Shown: in pieces, positions 56,170 through 63,800 of the stretch
Layout: the number at the start of each line of letters is the position of its first letter
Position numbering within the stretch: position 1 is the first letter of the stretch
From: Methylosinus sp. PW1
Lineage (GTDB): Bacteria; Pseudomonadota; Alphaproteobacteria; Rhizobiales; Beijerinckiaceae
NCBI RefSeq assembly: GCF_000745215.1
Contig: NZ_JQNK01000009.1
Location: forward strand, 558,001-622,000
Reading direction: 5' to 3'
DNA length: 64,000 nt
Notes under the pieces: generated by a model
The model's database searches: none
Seen by the model: only the letters and a program-made list of their open reading frames with translations
Told to the model about the DNA's origin: nothing
Made by a program: the position numbers and the translations under genes

Positions 56170-56360
56170 GGGCTGCGCCTTTCGTTAATGGTTTACGACC
56201 GTAACGAACTCGCGCGCGATGGCGGATTATCAACCCTGCCGGGACTGACAGCGGCGGATTGCTCGCGTCGCGGGCGCCTGGCTCGAGCGCGAACCGCCAC
56301 GGACCCGCGCTCGCTTTATTCCTTCTCGGCTCTCGGCGTAGGGGAATGATCGGGATCACG

Positions 56361-56588
56361 CTATCCGCGAGGGCAGCACCGATCGTTATCCGCATTTTCT
56401 TGCGATCTCTGGATCGGAGGGCACGGCGAGTCGCCGTAAGAGCAAAATACGCAGCAATCGCCGGCCTTGGGCCGAAGCATCGCCTTGCACTTCTTGCATT
56501 CGTAAAAGACGACGCAAGCGTCCGCCGGCATCGCTTCAGCGGATTTATGGCCGCAGAATGGACAGGTTATCGTAGACACGAGATGCAT
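56361..56588 (-). CDS. GDCCVxC-domain cysteine-rich protein
   Basis: 75 residues. The sequence has TITCPFCGHKS, FYECKKCKAMLRPKAGDCC and VFCSYGDSPCPPIQ, i.e. two CxxC pairs followed by the family signature GDCCVFCSYGD. In the GDCCVxC family some members carry selenocysteine at one of these positions; here all are Cys codons. It is probably a small metal- or thiol-handling protein. It is the last gene before the mobile-element boundary. Confidence 0.85.
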   Translation of the reverse strand: MHLVSTITCPFCGHKSAEAMPADACVVFYECKKCKAMLRPKAGDCCVFCSYGDSPCPPIQRSQENADNDRCCPRG

Positions 56589-56725
56589 CGGGTTGCCTTA
56601 TTCGGCCGACCCGACGTGCGCCGACGCTCGCTCACTTTCGATTGACGGCGGGGGACGATTTGAAAAGACCGAGTCGGCCTCTATCCGCTCACGCTCTCGA
56701 AAGTCATATGCTCAAGATGAGCAAT

Positions 56726-56770
56726 GGTCGGAGTGGCGGGATTCGAACCCACGACCCCTTGTCCCCCAGG
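56726..56770 (-). other. Attachment-site scar: 3' fragment of a tRNA-Pro gene
   Basis: On the minus strand the 45 bases run from the anticodon loop (CTGGGGG, anticodon GGG) through the variable region and T-arm (GTGGGTTCGAATCCC) to the acceptor strand GGAGTGGC-complement and CCA. The 5' half, including the other anticodon-stem strand, is absent: upstream bases do not pair. A 3' tRNA fragment beside an integrase is the classical trace of site-specific integration. Confidence 0.85.
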
Positions 56771-56822
56771 TTCATATTCACGATCGGCGAACTCTCGCTG
56801 ATTCATGATGTTATGATGTGGA

Positions 56823-57987
56823 TCATCCCGCTGTGCGGGACTTTTTGCGGGATTTCGACGCGGCCTCCATGCCGGCGGCGACCTCCTCGTCCAGCACATG
56901 GGCGTAGCGCGTCGTCGTCTCTATCTTGGAATGATGGAGGGCGCGCTGGACGAGCCGGAGGTTGCCGGTCTCCCGGAGCAGCTTGGTCGCGAAGTCGTGG
57001 CGCAGGTCGTGGAAGCGGAGGTCGGACGGTAGAGAGGGGCCGGAGGCGCGGGGGCGCTTGGCGCGGCGCCAGAGGGTTTTTAGGCCGGAGGGGGTTATGG
57101 GCAGGCGGGCGCCCTTGGGGTGGCCCTTCTGCCCTTTTTTGTCCCGCTTGGCGCGGGCGGCGGCGTAGGTGAAAACAAAATCGGTCGGATTGGCCATTTC
57201 GGCCATCAGGATGGCGCGCATCTCCGAGGTGATCGGATGGTCGATCGCCTTGCCGCCCTTGCCGATCGTCCGAAGGCGGCCGGCGACGAGATCGACCTCA
57301 ATCTTGCGGAGCAGGCACTCGGCCATGCGCAGGCCGGAGGCGCGGGCGAATTCGACGAGAGGGCGATAAGTCCGCCCGAATCGCCTCCTCGAGCGCGCCC
57401 TCCTCCCCTGTCCGCACCTCGCGGACGCGCTCGGACGTCTCCGGCAGAAGATGCTGGCTCCATTTCGGCTCGCGGGGAAAGGAGCGGCTCCAAAAATTTC
57501 GGGCGCGATTGAAGAGCTTCTGCAGGACCTCGACCGTCGAGCGATTGACCGTCGCCGGCGAGACGAGCGGCGCCGCGATCATCTTTCCCTTATTCGCCGG
57601 ATCGGCGATCTTGCGGCGGCCTTTGACCGTCTGCGCCCGCCGCCAGGCGACGAGCTGGGCGATGTCGTCGTCGGTGATCTCATCGAGCCGCTTGCCGTCG
57701 CCGAAATAATCCTGCAGCCGGATCAGGTTTTTCAGCGTCGTATTCGAGGCCGCATGATGCTTGCCGACCTCCTCGAAATAGCGGACGGCGGCGGAGGCGA
57801 TCGTGAGCGGGGCGCCCTGGGCCGACCTTTCGGCCTCGATGTCGGCTTTGGCCTTGGCTTTGGCCGCAGCCTCTATTTCTTTTGCTTCGCGGCGGTTCGC
57901 CGTGCCAGCTCCGCCCGTAAATCGACGACCGGCGAGCTGGAAGTCGTAGCTGTAGACCGTTTGGCCTTGGCGTTTGAAGACTGACAT
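56823..57987 (-). pseudogene. Tyrosine-type site-specific integrase broken by a one-base frameshift
   Basis: The N-terminal part from ATG 57987 holds an Arm-binding-type domain (VYSYDFQLAGRRFTGG) and a core-binding domain (AAVRYFEEVGKHHAASNTTL). The catalytic part is in another frame and includes SGLRMAECLL (Arg), FHDLRHDFATKLLRE (HxxR), LHHSKIETTTRYAHV (His and Tyr). Removing one base of the AA at 57368-57369 restores a continuous protein through EEAIRADYRPLVEFARASGL. As it stands the first frame ends about 20 codons after the break, before the catalytic Arg. It is either a genuine inactivation or a sequencing error. It adjoins the tRNA-Pro scar. Confidence 0.85.
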
Positions 57988-58202
57988 TTCGGCGTCTCGA
58001 ACTGCTTGCGGGAGCGCGCAAAGGCCTCGATGTCCGCCGGATCGAAGGCGCAGCGCTCACGCTTCTTCCCGCGGCCGATCGGAATTTTGGGGATCGAACC
58101 ATCCTGGACGAAGCCGAGCAAGGTCTTTTTCGAGACGCAGAGCCGCTTGGCCGCCTCCTCGGGGGTGATGAGGGCGAAAGTCGGAGATTCGTCCGCGATC
58201 AT
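57873..58202 (-). CDS. Excisionase-like helix-turn-helix protein
   Basis: 109 residues. Residues about 10-60 form a winged helix of the excisionase/AlpA type: ALITPEEAAKRLCVSKKTLL, GFVQDGSIPKIPIGRGKKR, FDPADIEAFARSRK. The C-terminal 45 residues are basic and low in complexity. The gene overlaps the integrase start by 115 bp in another frame, and its ATG overlaps the stop of the upstream gene (ATGA). It likely directs excision of the element or controls the integrase. Confidence 0.8.
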   Translation of the reverse strand: MIADESPTFALITPEEAAKRLCVSKKTLLGFVQDGSIPKIPIGRGKKRERCAFDPADIEAFARSRKQFETPKCQSSNAKAKRSTATTSSSPVVDLRAELARRTAAKQKK

Positions 58203-58435
58203 CCTCTGGCCCCTTTCGCATTTTCGGCGCGGTCGAGGAGCGCCTCCTCGACCAGCTGCCTGATCTGGGCCGCGAAGCTGGAATTCTCGCGGAGGGCTAT
58301 GCCTCGCACTTCGGCAAATGTCTCCTCGTCGAAGGCGATGACGATTCTTCGCGTCCCGTCGGGGTAGAGCGAGCCTTTGCCGGCCGGCCGCCGAACGCCG
58401 ATCGCCGGGCGCGCATATGTCGCGCGATCAGCCAT
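58199..58435 (-). CDS. Small ribbon-helix-helix-like protein
   Basis: 78 residues. After a basic leader (ATYARPAIGVRRPAGKG), TRRIVIAFDEETFAEVRGIA and SFAAQIRQLVEEALLD have the strand-helix-helix pattern of Arc/MetJ-type DNA-binding proteins. It overlaps neighbours on both sides (8 bp and 4 bp). A regulatory role within the element is likely; the target is unknown. Confidence 0.65.
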   Translation of the reverse strand: MADRATYARPAIGVRRPAGKGSLYPDGTRRIVIAFDEETFAEVRGIALRENSSFAAQIRQLVEEALLDRAENAKGARG

Positions 58436-58643
58436 GAAAGCACTCCGGGAAATTTTCCCTCAGCATGACGTTTGCCCTCGCGTCAAATGAGGCCCAATCG
58501 ACCGCGCTGATGTCGAGGATGCACTGGCCGGCGCTGCTCGTCAGCGAGATCGCATCGCCGGCTTTGCCGGTGATCCACCACAGCTCGCCGCAGAAGACGA
58601 GCGTGCAATGATCGTCGTGCTGCCGATCGGAGATCGTGATCAT
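58428..58643 (-). CDS. Hypothetical protein of the mobile element
   Basis: 71 residues from ATG 58643, with GGAGGCG upstream. The sequence (ITISDRQHDDHCTLVFCGEL, WWITGKAGDAISLTSSAGQC) looks like a small beta-rich fold with three cysteines. I recognise no family. Its start overlaps the stop of the upstream gene (ATGA). Confidence 0.6.
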   Translation of the reverse strand: MITISDRQHDDHCTLVFCGELWWITGKAGDAISLTSSAGQCILDISAVDWASFDARANVMLRENFPECFHG

Positions 58644-58894
58644 GGTCGCGCCTCCGAGGTCGACGCTCTCATCGTGATGATCGGACGATACCAATTGATC
58701 ATGATCTCGTTTTTACCAACGAGATCGCCATATTCGCCGATCATCCAGCGAGGCTGCTTGCAGTGAGGATCAAAGGCTCCGTCGAGCCTTTTCCAACGCT
58801 TCCCTGGCGTTGTGCCAGTCGGAATGGAGCATGAATATTCGCGGAGCTCGCGAAATTCTCTCCTCGTGAGGCGCAAGATGGGAAGATCCTCCAT
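58640..58894 (-). CDS. Hypothetical protein of the mobile element
   Basis: 84 residues, basic and aromatic-rich: LPILRLTRREFRELREYSCS, GTTPGKRWKRLDGAFDPHCK, NEIMINWYRPIITMRAS. No membrane segment or known motif. It begins 3 bp after the upstream gene and overlaps the downstream gene by 4 bp, so translation is coupled. Function unknown. Confidence 0.6.
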   Translation of the reverse strand: MEDLPILRLTRREFRELREYSCSIPTGTTPGKRWKRLDGAFDPHCKQPRWMIGEYGDLVGKNEIMINWYRPIITMRASTSEARP

Positions 58895-58897
58895 CGC

Positions 58898-59158
58898 TCA
58901 CTCACCCTCGTGCTCGATGATGTTGGCGAGACGATCATGGGCCGGGCCGGAAAGATACATCCAAGGATGGCCCTCGACGGCGGCGCGCACGGTCTCTCCG
59001 GTGATCTTGAAGCTCGCGGCGACGTCGCGAACCGTCGTCGGCAGCGGCTGCAGGATCGACCAGATTTGAATGGCGTTGGCGAGATCGTCGACAGAGACGC
59101 CGCCTTCCTGGTGAAAGTCCGCGAGATCGTGGATATGAATCGATTGCGTGTCCGGCAT
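58898..59158 (-). CDS. Hypothetical protein with a possible helix-turn-helix
   Basis: 86 residues, acidic: SVDDLANAIQIWSILQPLPT then TTVRDVAASFKITGETVRAA and PWMYLSGPAHDRLANIIEHE. The segment VRDVAASFKITGETVRAAV has helix-turn-helix spacing, so it may bind DNA. It lies 11 bp after ssb and 3 bp before the next gene. Confidence 0.6.
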   Translation of the reverse strand: MPDTQSIHIHDLADFHQEGGVSVDDLANAIQIWSILQPLPTTVRDVAASFKITGETVRAAVEGHPWMYLSGPAHDRLANIIEHEGE

Positions 59159-59169
59159 GCTCGATCTCC

Positions 59170-59655
59170 TCAGAAGGGAATGTCGTCGTCGATCTGCTGC
59201 GAGATCGGCGCGCGCGGCGTATCGCCCATGGCCATGCGCGGATCGTCGTGCGGGCGGCGCGCGCTCTCGCGGCCGTAGTCGCTCTCATCGGGCGCGGCGC
59301 GCTCGGCGCGGTCGAGCAGCGCCAGCTCGCCGCGGAAGGCCTTCAGCAAAATCTCTGTGACCTTGCGCTCGACGCCATCCTTATCGGTGTAAGAGCGCGT
59401 CGCGAGCTGGCCTTCGAGATAGCAGAGCGAACCCTTGCGCAGATATTGCTCGGCGATCTTGCCGAGCGGCTCGTTGTAGACGACGACATTGTGCCATTCG
59501 GTGCGCTGGCGGCGTTCGCCGGAGTCTTTGTCGCGCCAGCTTTCGCTGGTCGCGAGCGAGAAAATCACCACGCGCGAGCCGGCGCCGGTCGTGCGAGACT
59601 CCGGATCGCGGCCCAGATGGCCGATGAGAATGACCTTGTTGACGGAGCCGGCCAT
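59170..59655 (-). CDS. ssb: Single-stranded DNA-binding protein of the mobile element
   Basis: 161 residues from ATG 59655. OB-fold sequence AGSVNKVILIGHLGRDPESR, TEWHNVVVYNEPLGKIAEQY, LRKGSLCYLEGQLATRSYTD. The C-terminus ends in the acidic tip DDDIPF that binds replication and repair partners. It is probably a second copy beside a chromosomal ssb elsewhere. Its ATG overlaps the stop of the preceding HTH gene by one base. Confidence 0.93.
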   Translation of the reverse strand: MAGSVNKVILIGHLGRDPESRTTGAGSRVVIFSLATSESWRDKDSGERRQRTEWHNVVVYNEPLGKIAEQYLRKGSLCYLEGQLATRSYTDKDGVERKVTEILLKAFRGELALLDRAERAAPDESDYGRESARRPHDDPRMAMGDTPRAPISQQIDDDIPF

Positions 59656-59891
59656 CAAGCAGCCTCCCGCAAGGATCTCCAAGCCTCGACCGCCTCGCTC
59701 ATCGAGCGCGCGGCGAGCTTATCGAAGATGGTGAGAAAGCGATTGTCGATCGTCTTGTCGCGCAAGGCGAGCGCGGCCGCGATCTCCTTGCGCGTCATGC
59801 CGCCTGCGGCGAGGCACATGACCTGCTCTTCCGCCGGCGTCAGCCGATCGGCGGGACGCGTCCCCGGGAAACAAAGCCCCTTCTTGCTCAT
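59655..59891 (-). CDS. Solo LuxR-type helix-turn-helix protein
   Basis: 78 residues. Almost the whole protein is a GerE/LuxR C-terminal domain: RLTPAEEQVMCLAAGGMTRK, EIAAALALRDKTIDNRFLTI, FDKLAARSMSEAVEAW. There is no receiver or ligand-binding domain. It overlaps the ProQ-like gene by 4 bp and ssb by 1 bp. It is likely a transcription regulator of the element or host genes. Confidence 0.8.
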   Translation of the reverse strand: MSKKGLCFPGTRPADRLTPAEEQVMCLAAGGMTRKEIAAALALRDKTIDNRFLTIFDKLAARSMSEAVEAWRSLREAA

Positions 59892-60298
59892 ATCGCCTCG
59901 CCTTTCTCTTGCGCCGGGCTTCCGCTCACGGCGACTTTCTTGCGAAAAACGGCCATGCGCAGCTCAGCCTGCTTCGCCTCCGTCTCGCTGACCTGTCCGG
60001 CCGGTTCGCCGTCGAGACCGATGCGCTGGGCGCTTGCGGTGAGATTGCGGCAGTAAGTCGGGCCGGAGGCGTAGTCGCGCAGAGCCGCGACAAGAGCCAC
60101 CGGCGGCAGCTCCGGCATGGCGAGCTGCACATCGCGGCCAATGCCGATCTTCAGTGGCGGCTTGCTCGCGCCTCGTCCTCGAAAAGCGAGAGGAAAGCGC
60201 TCGCAGAGGATTTGACGCACATAGCGCGCATGCAGCGCGAGACGTCGCTCGCGACGATCGGCGACGGCGCCGGGAGGGAATTCGACGCTGTCCGGCAT
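59888..60298 (-). CDS. ProQ/FinO-domain RNA-binding protein
   Basis: 136 residues. The ProQ/FinO core is clear: RQILCERFPLAFRGRGASKP, PLKIGIGRDVQLAMPELPPV, ALRDYASGPTYCRNLTASAQ, RIGLDGEPAGQVSETE. Such proteins bind structured RNAs and their 3' ends and, in conjugative plasmids, control transfer through antisense RNA. Here it lies between ParB-like and HTH genes of an integrated element, 4 bp after the ParB-like gene. No antisense RNA target was identified. Confidence 0.88.
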   Translation of the reverse strand: MPDSVEFPPGAVADRRERRLALHARYVRQILCERFPLAFRGRGASKPPLKIGIGRDVQLAMPELPPVALVAALRDYASGPTYCRNLTASAQRIGLDGEPAGQVSETEAKQAELRMAVFRKKVAVSGSPAQEKGEAI

Positions 60299-60302
60299 AG
60301 CG

Positions 60303-62678
60303 TCACTCCGCAGCGATTGCGGCGGCGCGCGCGGGCTTCAACGCGAGGCCGAGGTAATAGATTCCATCCTTTTGTCGCTGCTTCTCGACGCCGAGCGTTT
60401 TGAGCAGCATGCCGATCTCGTTTATCGAGACCTGCTCGCCTTGCGCCGCGAGATAGGCTTCGCGCAATTCGCTCGCCTTGAGGCGCGCGCCGTCGACTGT
60501 TTCGACATTGGCGGAGAGAAAACGCGCGAGCATGGGCGCGGAATGATGCGCGGAGGATTCACCGATGCGGATCGTCCAATCTTTTTCAGCTTGGCCGCGC
60601 GCTGGATCGTCGCGCTCGCCCGGATCACGATCGCCAGGCGCGTCATGAGCAGGCGCGGATGACGCTTGCGCGTCGCCGCCAGAATTCGCCAGAAATGGAG
60701 CCTCCTCGGCCTCTTCCTCATCGAGCAGGCGAACATCGTCGATCTCCTCATCCTCGGCCTCGTTCGCCTCGGCCTCTCGCAATTCGTCGGCTTTGATCGC
60801 CTCGGCCATCGCCTGCGCGGTCGAGCGACTATCCTTCGGCCGCGCGCGGGTGGCGTCGGCGAGAATATCGGGAAGCCAATGGCGATCCTTGGCGAGCAGA
60901 GCGGCGCACTGGACAATGTCGTCCTTCTTCAGCTTGCTCGCCGCTATCGCGGAGGCGTCGCCGTCGATCGCCGTTATGGCGGCGAGCGCATGATTTTTGC
61001 TCTCGGCCTTGAAATAGGCCTCGCGATCGAGCGCGCGATCGAGCGCCGAGGAGATATCGGAAAAGCGCGAGGCGACGCCGATCATCAGCCTCGGCAGATC
61101 AATATCTTTCGAGCGCGCCGAAGAAATGAAGCCGCCCGTCAGCTCGGCGAGCGCGCCGGGGACGAGGCTCGGATCGTCGAGCTGCGCGGCGCAACAGCTA
61201 TAGAGCGCCTGCTCGAAAGGCTGTTCCTTGATCTTGCGCAGCAGATCGTTACGCGGCTTGCCGTAATGGATCGTCGAGCCCTTTCCGCCATAGCCGCGCG
61301 AGAGATCGAGCGTGTCGGCGCCGTAGCGGCAGCCGAGCGCGGCAGTGAGAAAGACGAGCGCGAGGCTGACATTGCGGCCGGTCACATCGGCGAGCGCCTT
61401 GTCCATGGTCTCATCCAGCACGGCGCGCAAGGCCTTCGCCGGCGGCTCGGGCAGCGACGGCATGGCGCCGGGCTCGGAAGCGATGGTCTCCAATCGTGGC
61501 GCGGAAAGCGGCCTCGATGTTGCGGCCGGCGGCGCATCCTCGTCCGGCTGCGCGACGCTGGGGCGCGGGACGCCGGCCTCGCGATAGACCACGCCGCGCT
61601 CGACGATGGCGCGGCCGGTGGAGATGCTCAGCGACAGATAGACACCCTGCTCGGCGCGATCCTCGGCGGAGATAGCGCGCAATATGGCGCGGGCCCCGAT
61701 CTGCTCGATCTCGTCGATTGCGGCCTGGCGCTCGGCCTGCGGCAGAGCCTCGATCGCGTCGAGGCGCTCAATCTCCTCTTCAGTGTAATCGCCGTCGCTG
61801 GCGTCGAAAGCAAAATTCGCGTCATTCCAGCGATGCGCGTCCTTATGCTCGTAGCAGGCCCAGCCCCAGCCTTCCGCAGCGACAATGGCGGCGCCGATTC
61901 CCTCGAGCTTTTCCTCGGCCATGCGTTTCAGCAGCGCGCCGTCGAGAAACCAGCTGTGGCCCTCGAGTAGCTGCTCGTCGAGCGCGCCGCCCGCGGCCGC
62001 ATAGGCCTCCTTGCCGACGAAGACGGCGAGATAATTCGTCTCGCGCACGGACTCGCCGCGCAGGCGCTCGAGCAGCTCTTCCGGCTCGGCGAGCGAGAAG
62101 TCTCCGCAGCATTGCTCTTCGAGCTCGTCCAGCTCGCTGTCCTGCTGCTCCGGGCTGGAAGCAGTGGCGAAGGCGCGCGCCAACTCGGCGCCAATGCGGC
62201 CTCGCCGCCAGTAATCGCGCACCTTCGCCGACAGATGGCCGAGACGTAGTCGGTCCTTAACATAGCGCAGGCTTTTGCCGGTCTTGCGCGCGATCTGCTC
62301 AGCATCGAGGAAAAAGCTCACGTGCAAGCGCACGAACTGTTCGAACTCGGAGACGGGATGAAGATCGCGGCGCTGAAGGAAGGAGATCAGGCTGACCTCG
62401 GCGGCCTGCTCGTCCGAGCCCTCGAAGATTTCGCAGGGGACGGGACAATCGACGCCGATGTCGCCATGCTCGACCAGCGACGCCAACGCCTGAAAGCGCC
62501 GGCCGCCGTCGAGCGCGACCGTCTTGCCGTCTTCGATCCGCAGCAGCAGCCGGTCGATGACGCCGTGCTCGCGGATGGAGGCGGCCAGCTCGGCGATCTC
62601 CTCCGGCGCGGCCGGCTCGTCGCGGCGGGCGTTGAAACGCGAGACGCCCGCGATCTTGTGCAGGGGCAGCGTGTCCAT
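60303..62678 (-). CDS. Large ParB-like nuclease-domain protein
   Basis: 791 residues. Residues about 1-110 are a ParB N-terminal domain (IREHGVIDRLLLRIEDGKTV, LDGGRRFQALASL), followed by an HTH (DAEQIARKTGKSLRYVKDRL, about 125-150). A long middle region (about 200-640) has no recognised fold; residues about 640-710 are acidic and disordered. The final 70 residues (TVDGARLKASELREAYLAAQ, INEIGMLLKTLGVEKQRQKD) look like a winged helix of the kind ending phage and plasmid primases. It is far larger than partition ParB and no parA is adjacent, so a role in element replication or gene control is more likely than segregation. Confidence 0.82.
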   Translation of the reverse strand: MDTLPLHKIAGVSRFNARRDEPAAPEEIAELAASIREHGVIDRLLLRIEDGKTVALDGGRRFQALASLVEHGDIGVDCPVPCEIFEGSDEQAAEVSLISFLQRRDLHPVSEFEQFVRLHVSFFLDAEQIARKTGKSLRYVKDRLRLGHLSAKVRDYWRRGRIGAELARAFATASSPEQQDSELDELEEQCCGDFSLAEPEELLERLRGESVRETNYLAVFVGKEAYAAAGGALDEQLLEGHSWFLDGALLKRMAEEKLEGIGAAIVAAEGWGWACYEHKDAHRWNDANFAFDASDGDYTEEEIERLDAIEALPQAERQAAIDEIEQIGARAILRAISAEDRAEQGVYLSLSISTGRAIVERGVVYREAGVPRPSVAQPDEDAPPAATSRPLSAPRLETIASEPGAMPSLPEPPAKALRAVLDETMDKALADVTGRNVSLALVFLTAALGCRYGADTLDLSRGYGGKGSTIHYGKPRNDLLRKIKEQPFEQALYSCCAAQLDDPSLVPGALAELTGGFISSARSKDIDLPRLMIGVASRFSDISSALDRALDREAYFKAESKNHALAAITAIDGDASAIAASKLKKDDIVQCAALLAKDRHWLPDILADATRARPKDSRSTAQAMAEAIKADELREAEANEAEDEEIDDVRLLDEEEAEEAPFLANSGGDAQASSAPAHDAPGDRDPGERDDPARGQAEKDWTIRIGESSAHHSAPMLARFLSANVETVDGARLKASELREAYLAAQGEQVSINEIGMLLKTLGVEKQRQKDGIYYLGLALKPARAAAIAAE

Positions 62679-62680
62679 CG

Positions 62681-62989
62681 TTAGACTCCGGGCTCGGCGA
62701 GAAGATCGGCGGCGGAACGCAACGCAGGCGGCGCGGCGGATTCGATTATTCTCGCCGCCTCTTTGTTCAGCTCTTCGCTCAAGACGATGGAAGCGCGCGT
62801 CTTGGTGATGTTTTTGCCGATCTTCAGCTTGATATGCAGGACATGCGTCTCGACCGTCCTGTTGCTGACGCCGAGAATCTCACCGATCTGCTTGTTGAGC
62901 AGGCCTTTGGCCATATGGACGGCGACCTGGCGCTCGCGCGGCGTCAGCTTGTCCAGGATGCTGTCCGCGGTCGATTGTTGCGTCTCCAT
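62681..62989 (-). CDS. Solo LuxR/FixJ-type helix-turn-helix protein
   Basis: 102 residues. Residues about 14-80 are a GerE-type HTH: DKLTPRERQVAVHMAKGLLN, KQIGEILGVSNRTVETHVLH, IKLKIGKNITKTRASIVLS. No sensory domain is present. It is the second such protein in the element, 3.1 kb from the first and not closely similar to it outside the HTH core. It begins 3 bp after the upstream gene. Confidence 0.82.
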   Translation of the reverse strand: METQQSTADSILDKLTPRERQVAVHMAKGLLNKQIGEILGVSNRTVETHVLHIKLKIGKNITKTRASIVLSEELNKEAARIIESAAPPALRSAADLLAEPGV

Positions 62990-62992
62990 CGG

Positions 62993-63313
62993 TCAGCCCT
63001 CCATCGCTCGGGGCGCGCGGGCGGCGTCGGCGAGGGCGAGGAGCTCCTTGCCCAGGGACAGCACGGCCTCATTGCGACGCATGATCATGCGCAGGCGGGC
63101 GCGGCGCGGCAGGCGCGGCGGCGGCTCCAGCGCCGAGAGGCGCAGGATGTGAAAGCGCAGATCGTGGAGATTGCCCGCGTCGCGAGCGAGACGCGCCTCG
63201 CGCAGATCGCGCCAGAGCATATCCTCGAGCTCGATCATGGCGCCTTCGCGCGGCGCTTCCGGCAGGGGTCTGAACAGATAGGCAAGGTGAGCGGGAAAGG
63301 CGATCGGGAACAT
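62993..63313 (-). CDS. Hypothetical protein of the mobile element
   Basis: 106 residues from ATG 63313; the open frame continues upstream through the neighbouring gene but has no family similarity there. It is helical and basic: FPIAFPAHLAYLFRPLPEAP, DMLWRDLREARLARDAGNLH, RMIMRRNEAVLSLGKELLAL. Its start lies one base after the stop of the preceding gene. Function unknown. Confidence 0.6.
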   Translation of the reverse strand: MFPIAFPAHLAYLFRPLPEAPREGAMIELEDMLWRDLREARLARDAGNLHDLRFHILRLSALEPPPRLPRRARLRMIMRRNEAVLSLGKELLALADAARAPRAMEG

Positions 63314-63314
63314 T

Positions 63315-63800
63315 TCAGCCTCCGAAAGAGGTGATGGCGGTGAAAGCGAGAGAGGCGACCGCGCCGAGCGCGGCGCCGAGGCAGAGGGCCAGAAGGCCGA
63401 GCGGCATGGACGCCGAAATCTCCGGCGGCGCGGCGAGCGGATCGGGATCGAAGACGAGCGGCTCCGGCTCCCTGGCGACGATGGGATCGGACATTGCGGC
63501 GGCGAGCATTTCGGCGCGCCGCAATTGCAGGCGGCGCGCGCAAATGGCGGCGGCGTGCTCGCATGCCATATCGAGATAGGACCGCACCACATGCTCGGGC
63601 CAGCCGAGCGCGGCGAGCGCCTGTGGCGACAGCTCTTCTCGCGCCTCGAAAAGAGCGGTGATGTCCTCGGCGAGGCGACAGGTGACGAGCAGAGGATCGA
63701 CCATTTCCGCGCGCGTCTGCGGCCAGCGCGCCGCGTTCCAAAGCTCCGCGAGAGAGGCTGGTCCGAGCGTGAGGGCCGAGGCGCGCGCGGCGTCGATCAT
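63315..63800 (-). CDS. Hypothetical protein with one C-terminal membrane helix
   Basis: 161 residues. The first 120 residues are soluble and helical (ALTLGPASLAELWNAARWPQ, SYLDMACEHAAAICARRLQL), then a proline-rich linker (PLVFDPDPLAAPPEI) and one membrane helix (MPLGLLALCLGAALGAVASL). Its ATG overlaps the stop of the KGG-repeat gene (ATGA). It is probably a tail-anchored membrane protein of the element. Confidence 0.62.
   Translation of the reverse strand: MIDAARASALTLGPASLAELWNAARWPQTRAEMVDPLLVTCRLAEDITALFEAREELSPQALAALGWPEHVVRSYLDMACEHAAAICARRLQLRRAEMLAAAMSDPIVAREPEPLVFDPDPLAAPPEISASMPLGLLALCLGAALGAVASLAFTAITSFGG

Noticed and set aside
56726..56822. Complete tRNA gene
   Set aside because: Only the 3' 45 bases match tRNA-Pro; no D-arm and no pairing 5' acceptor strand are present upstream.
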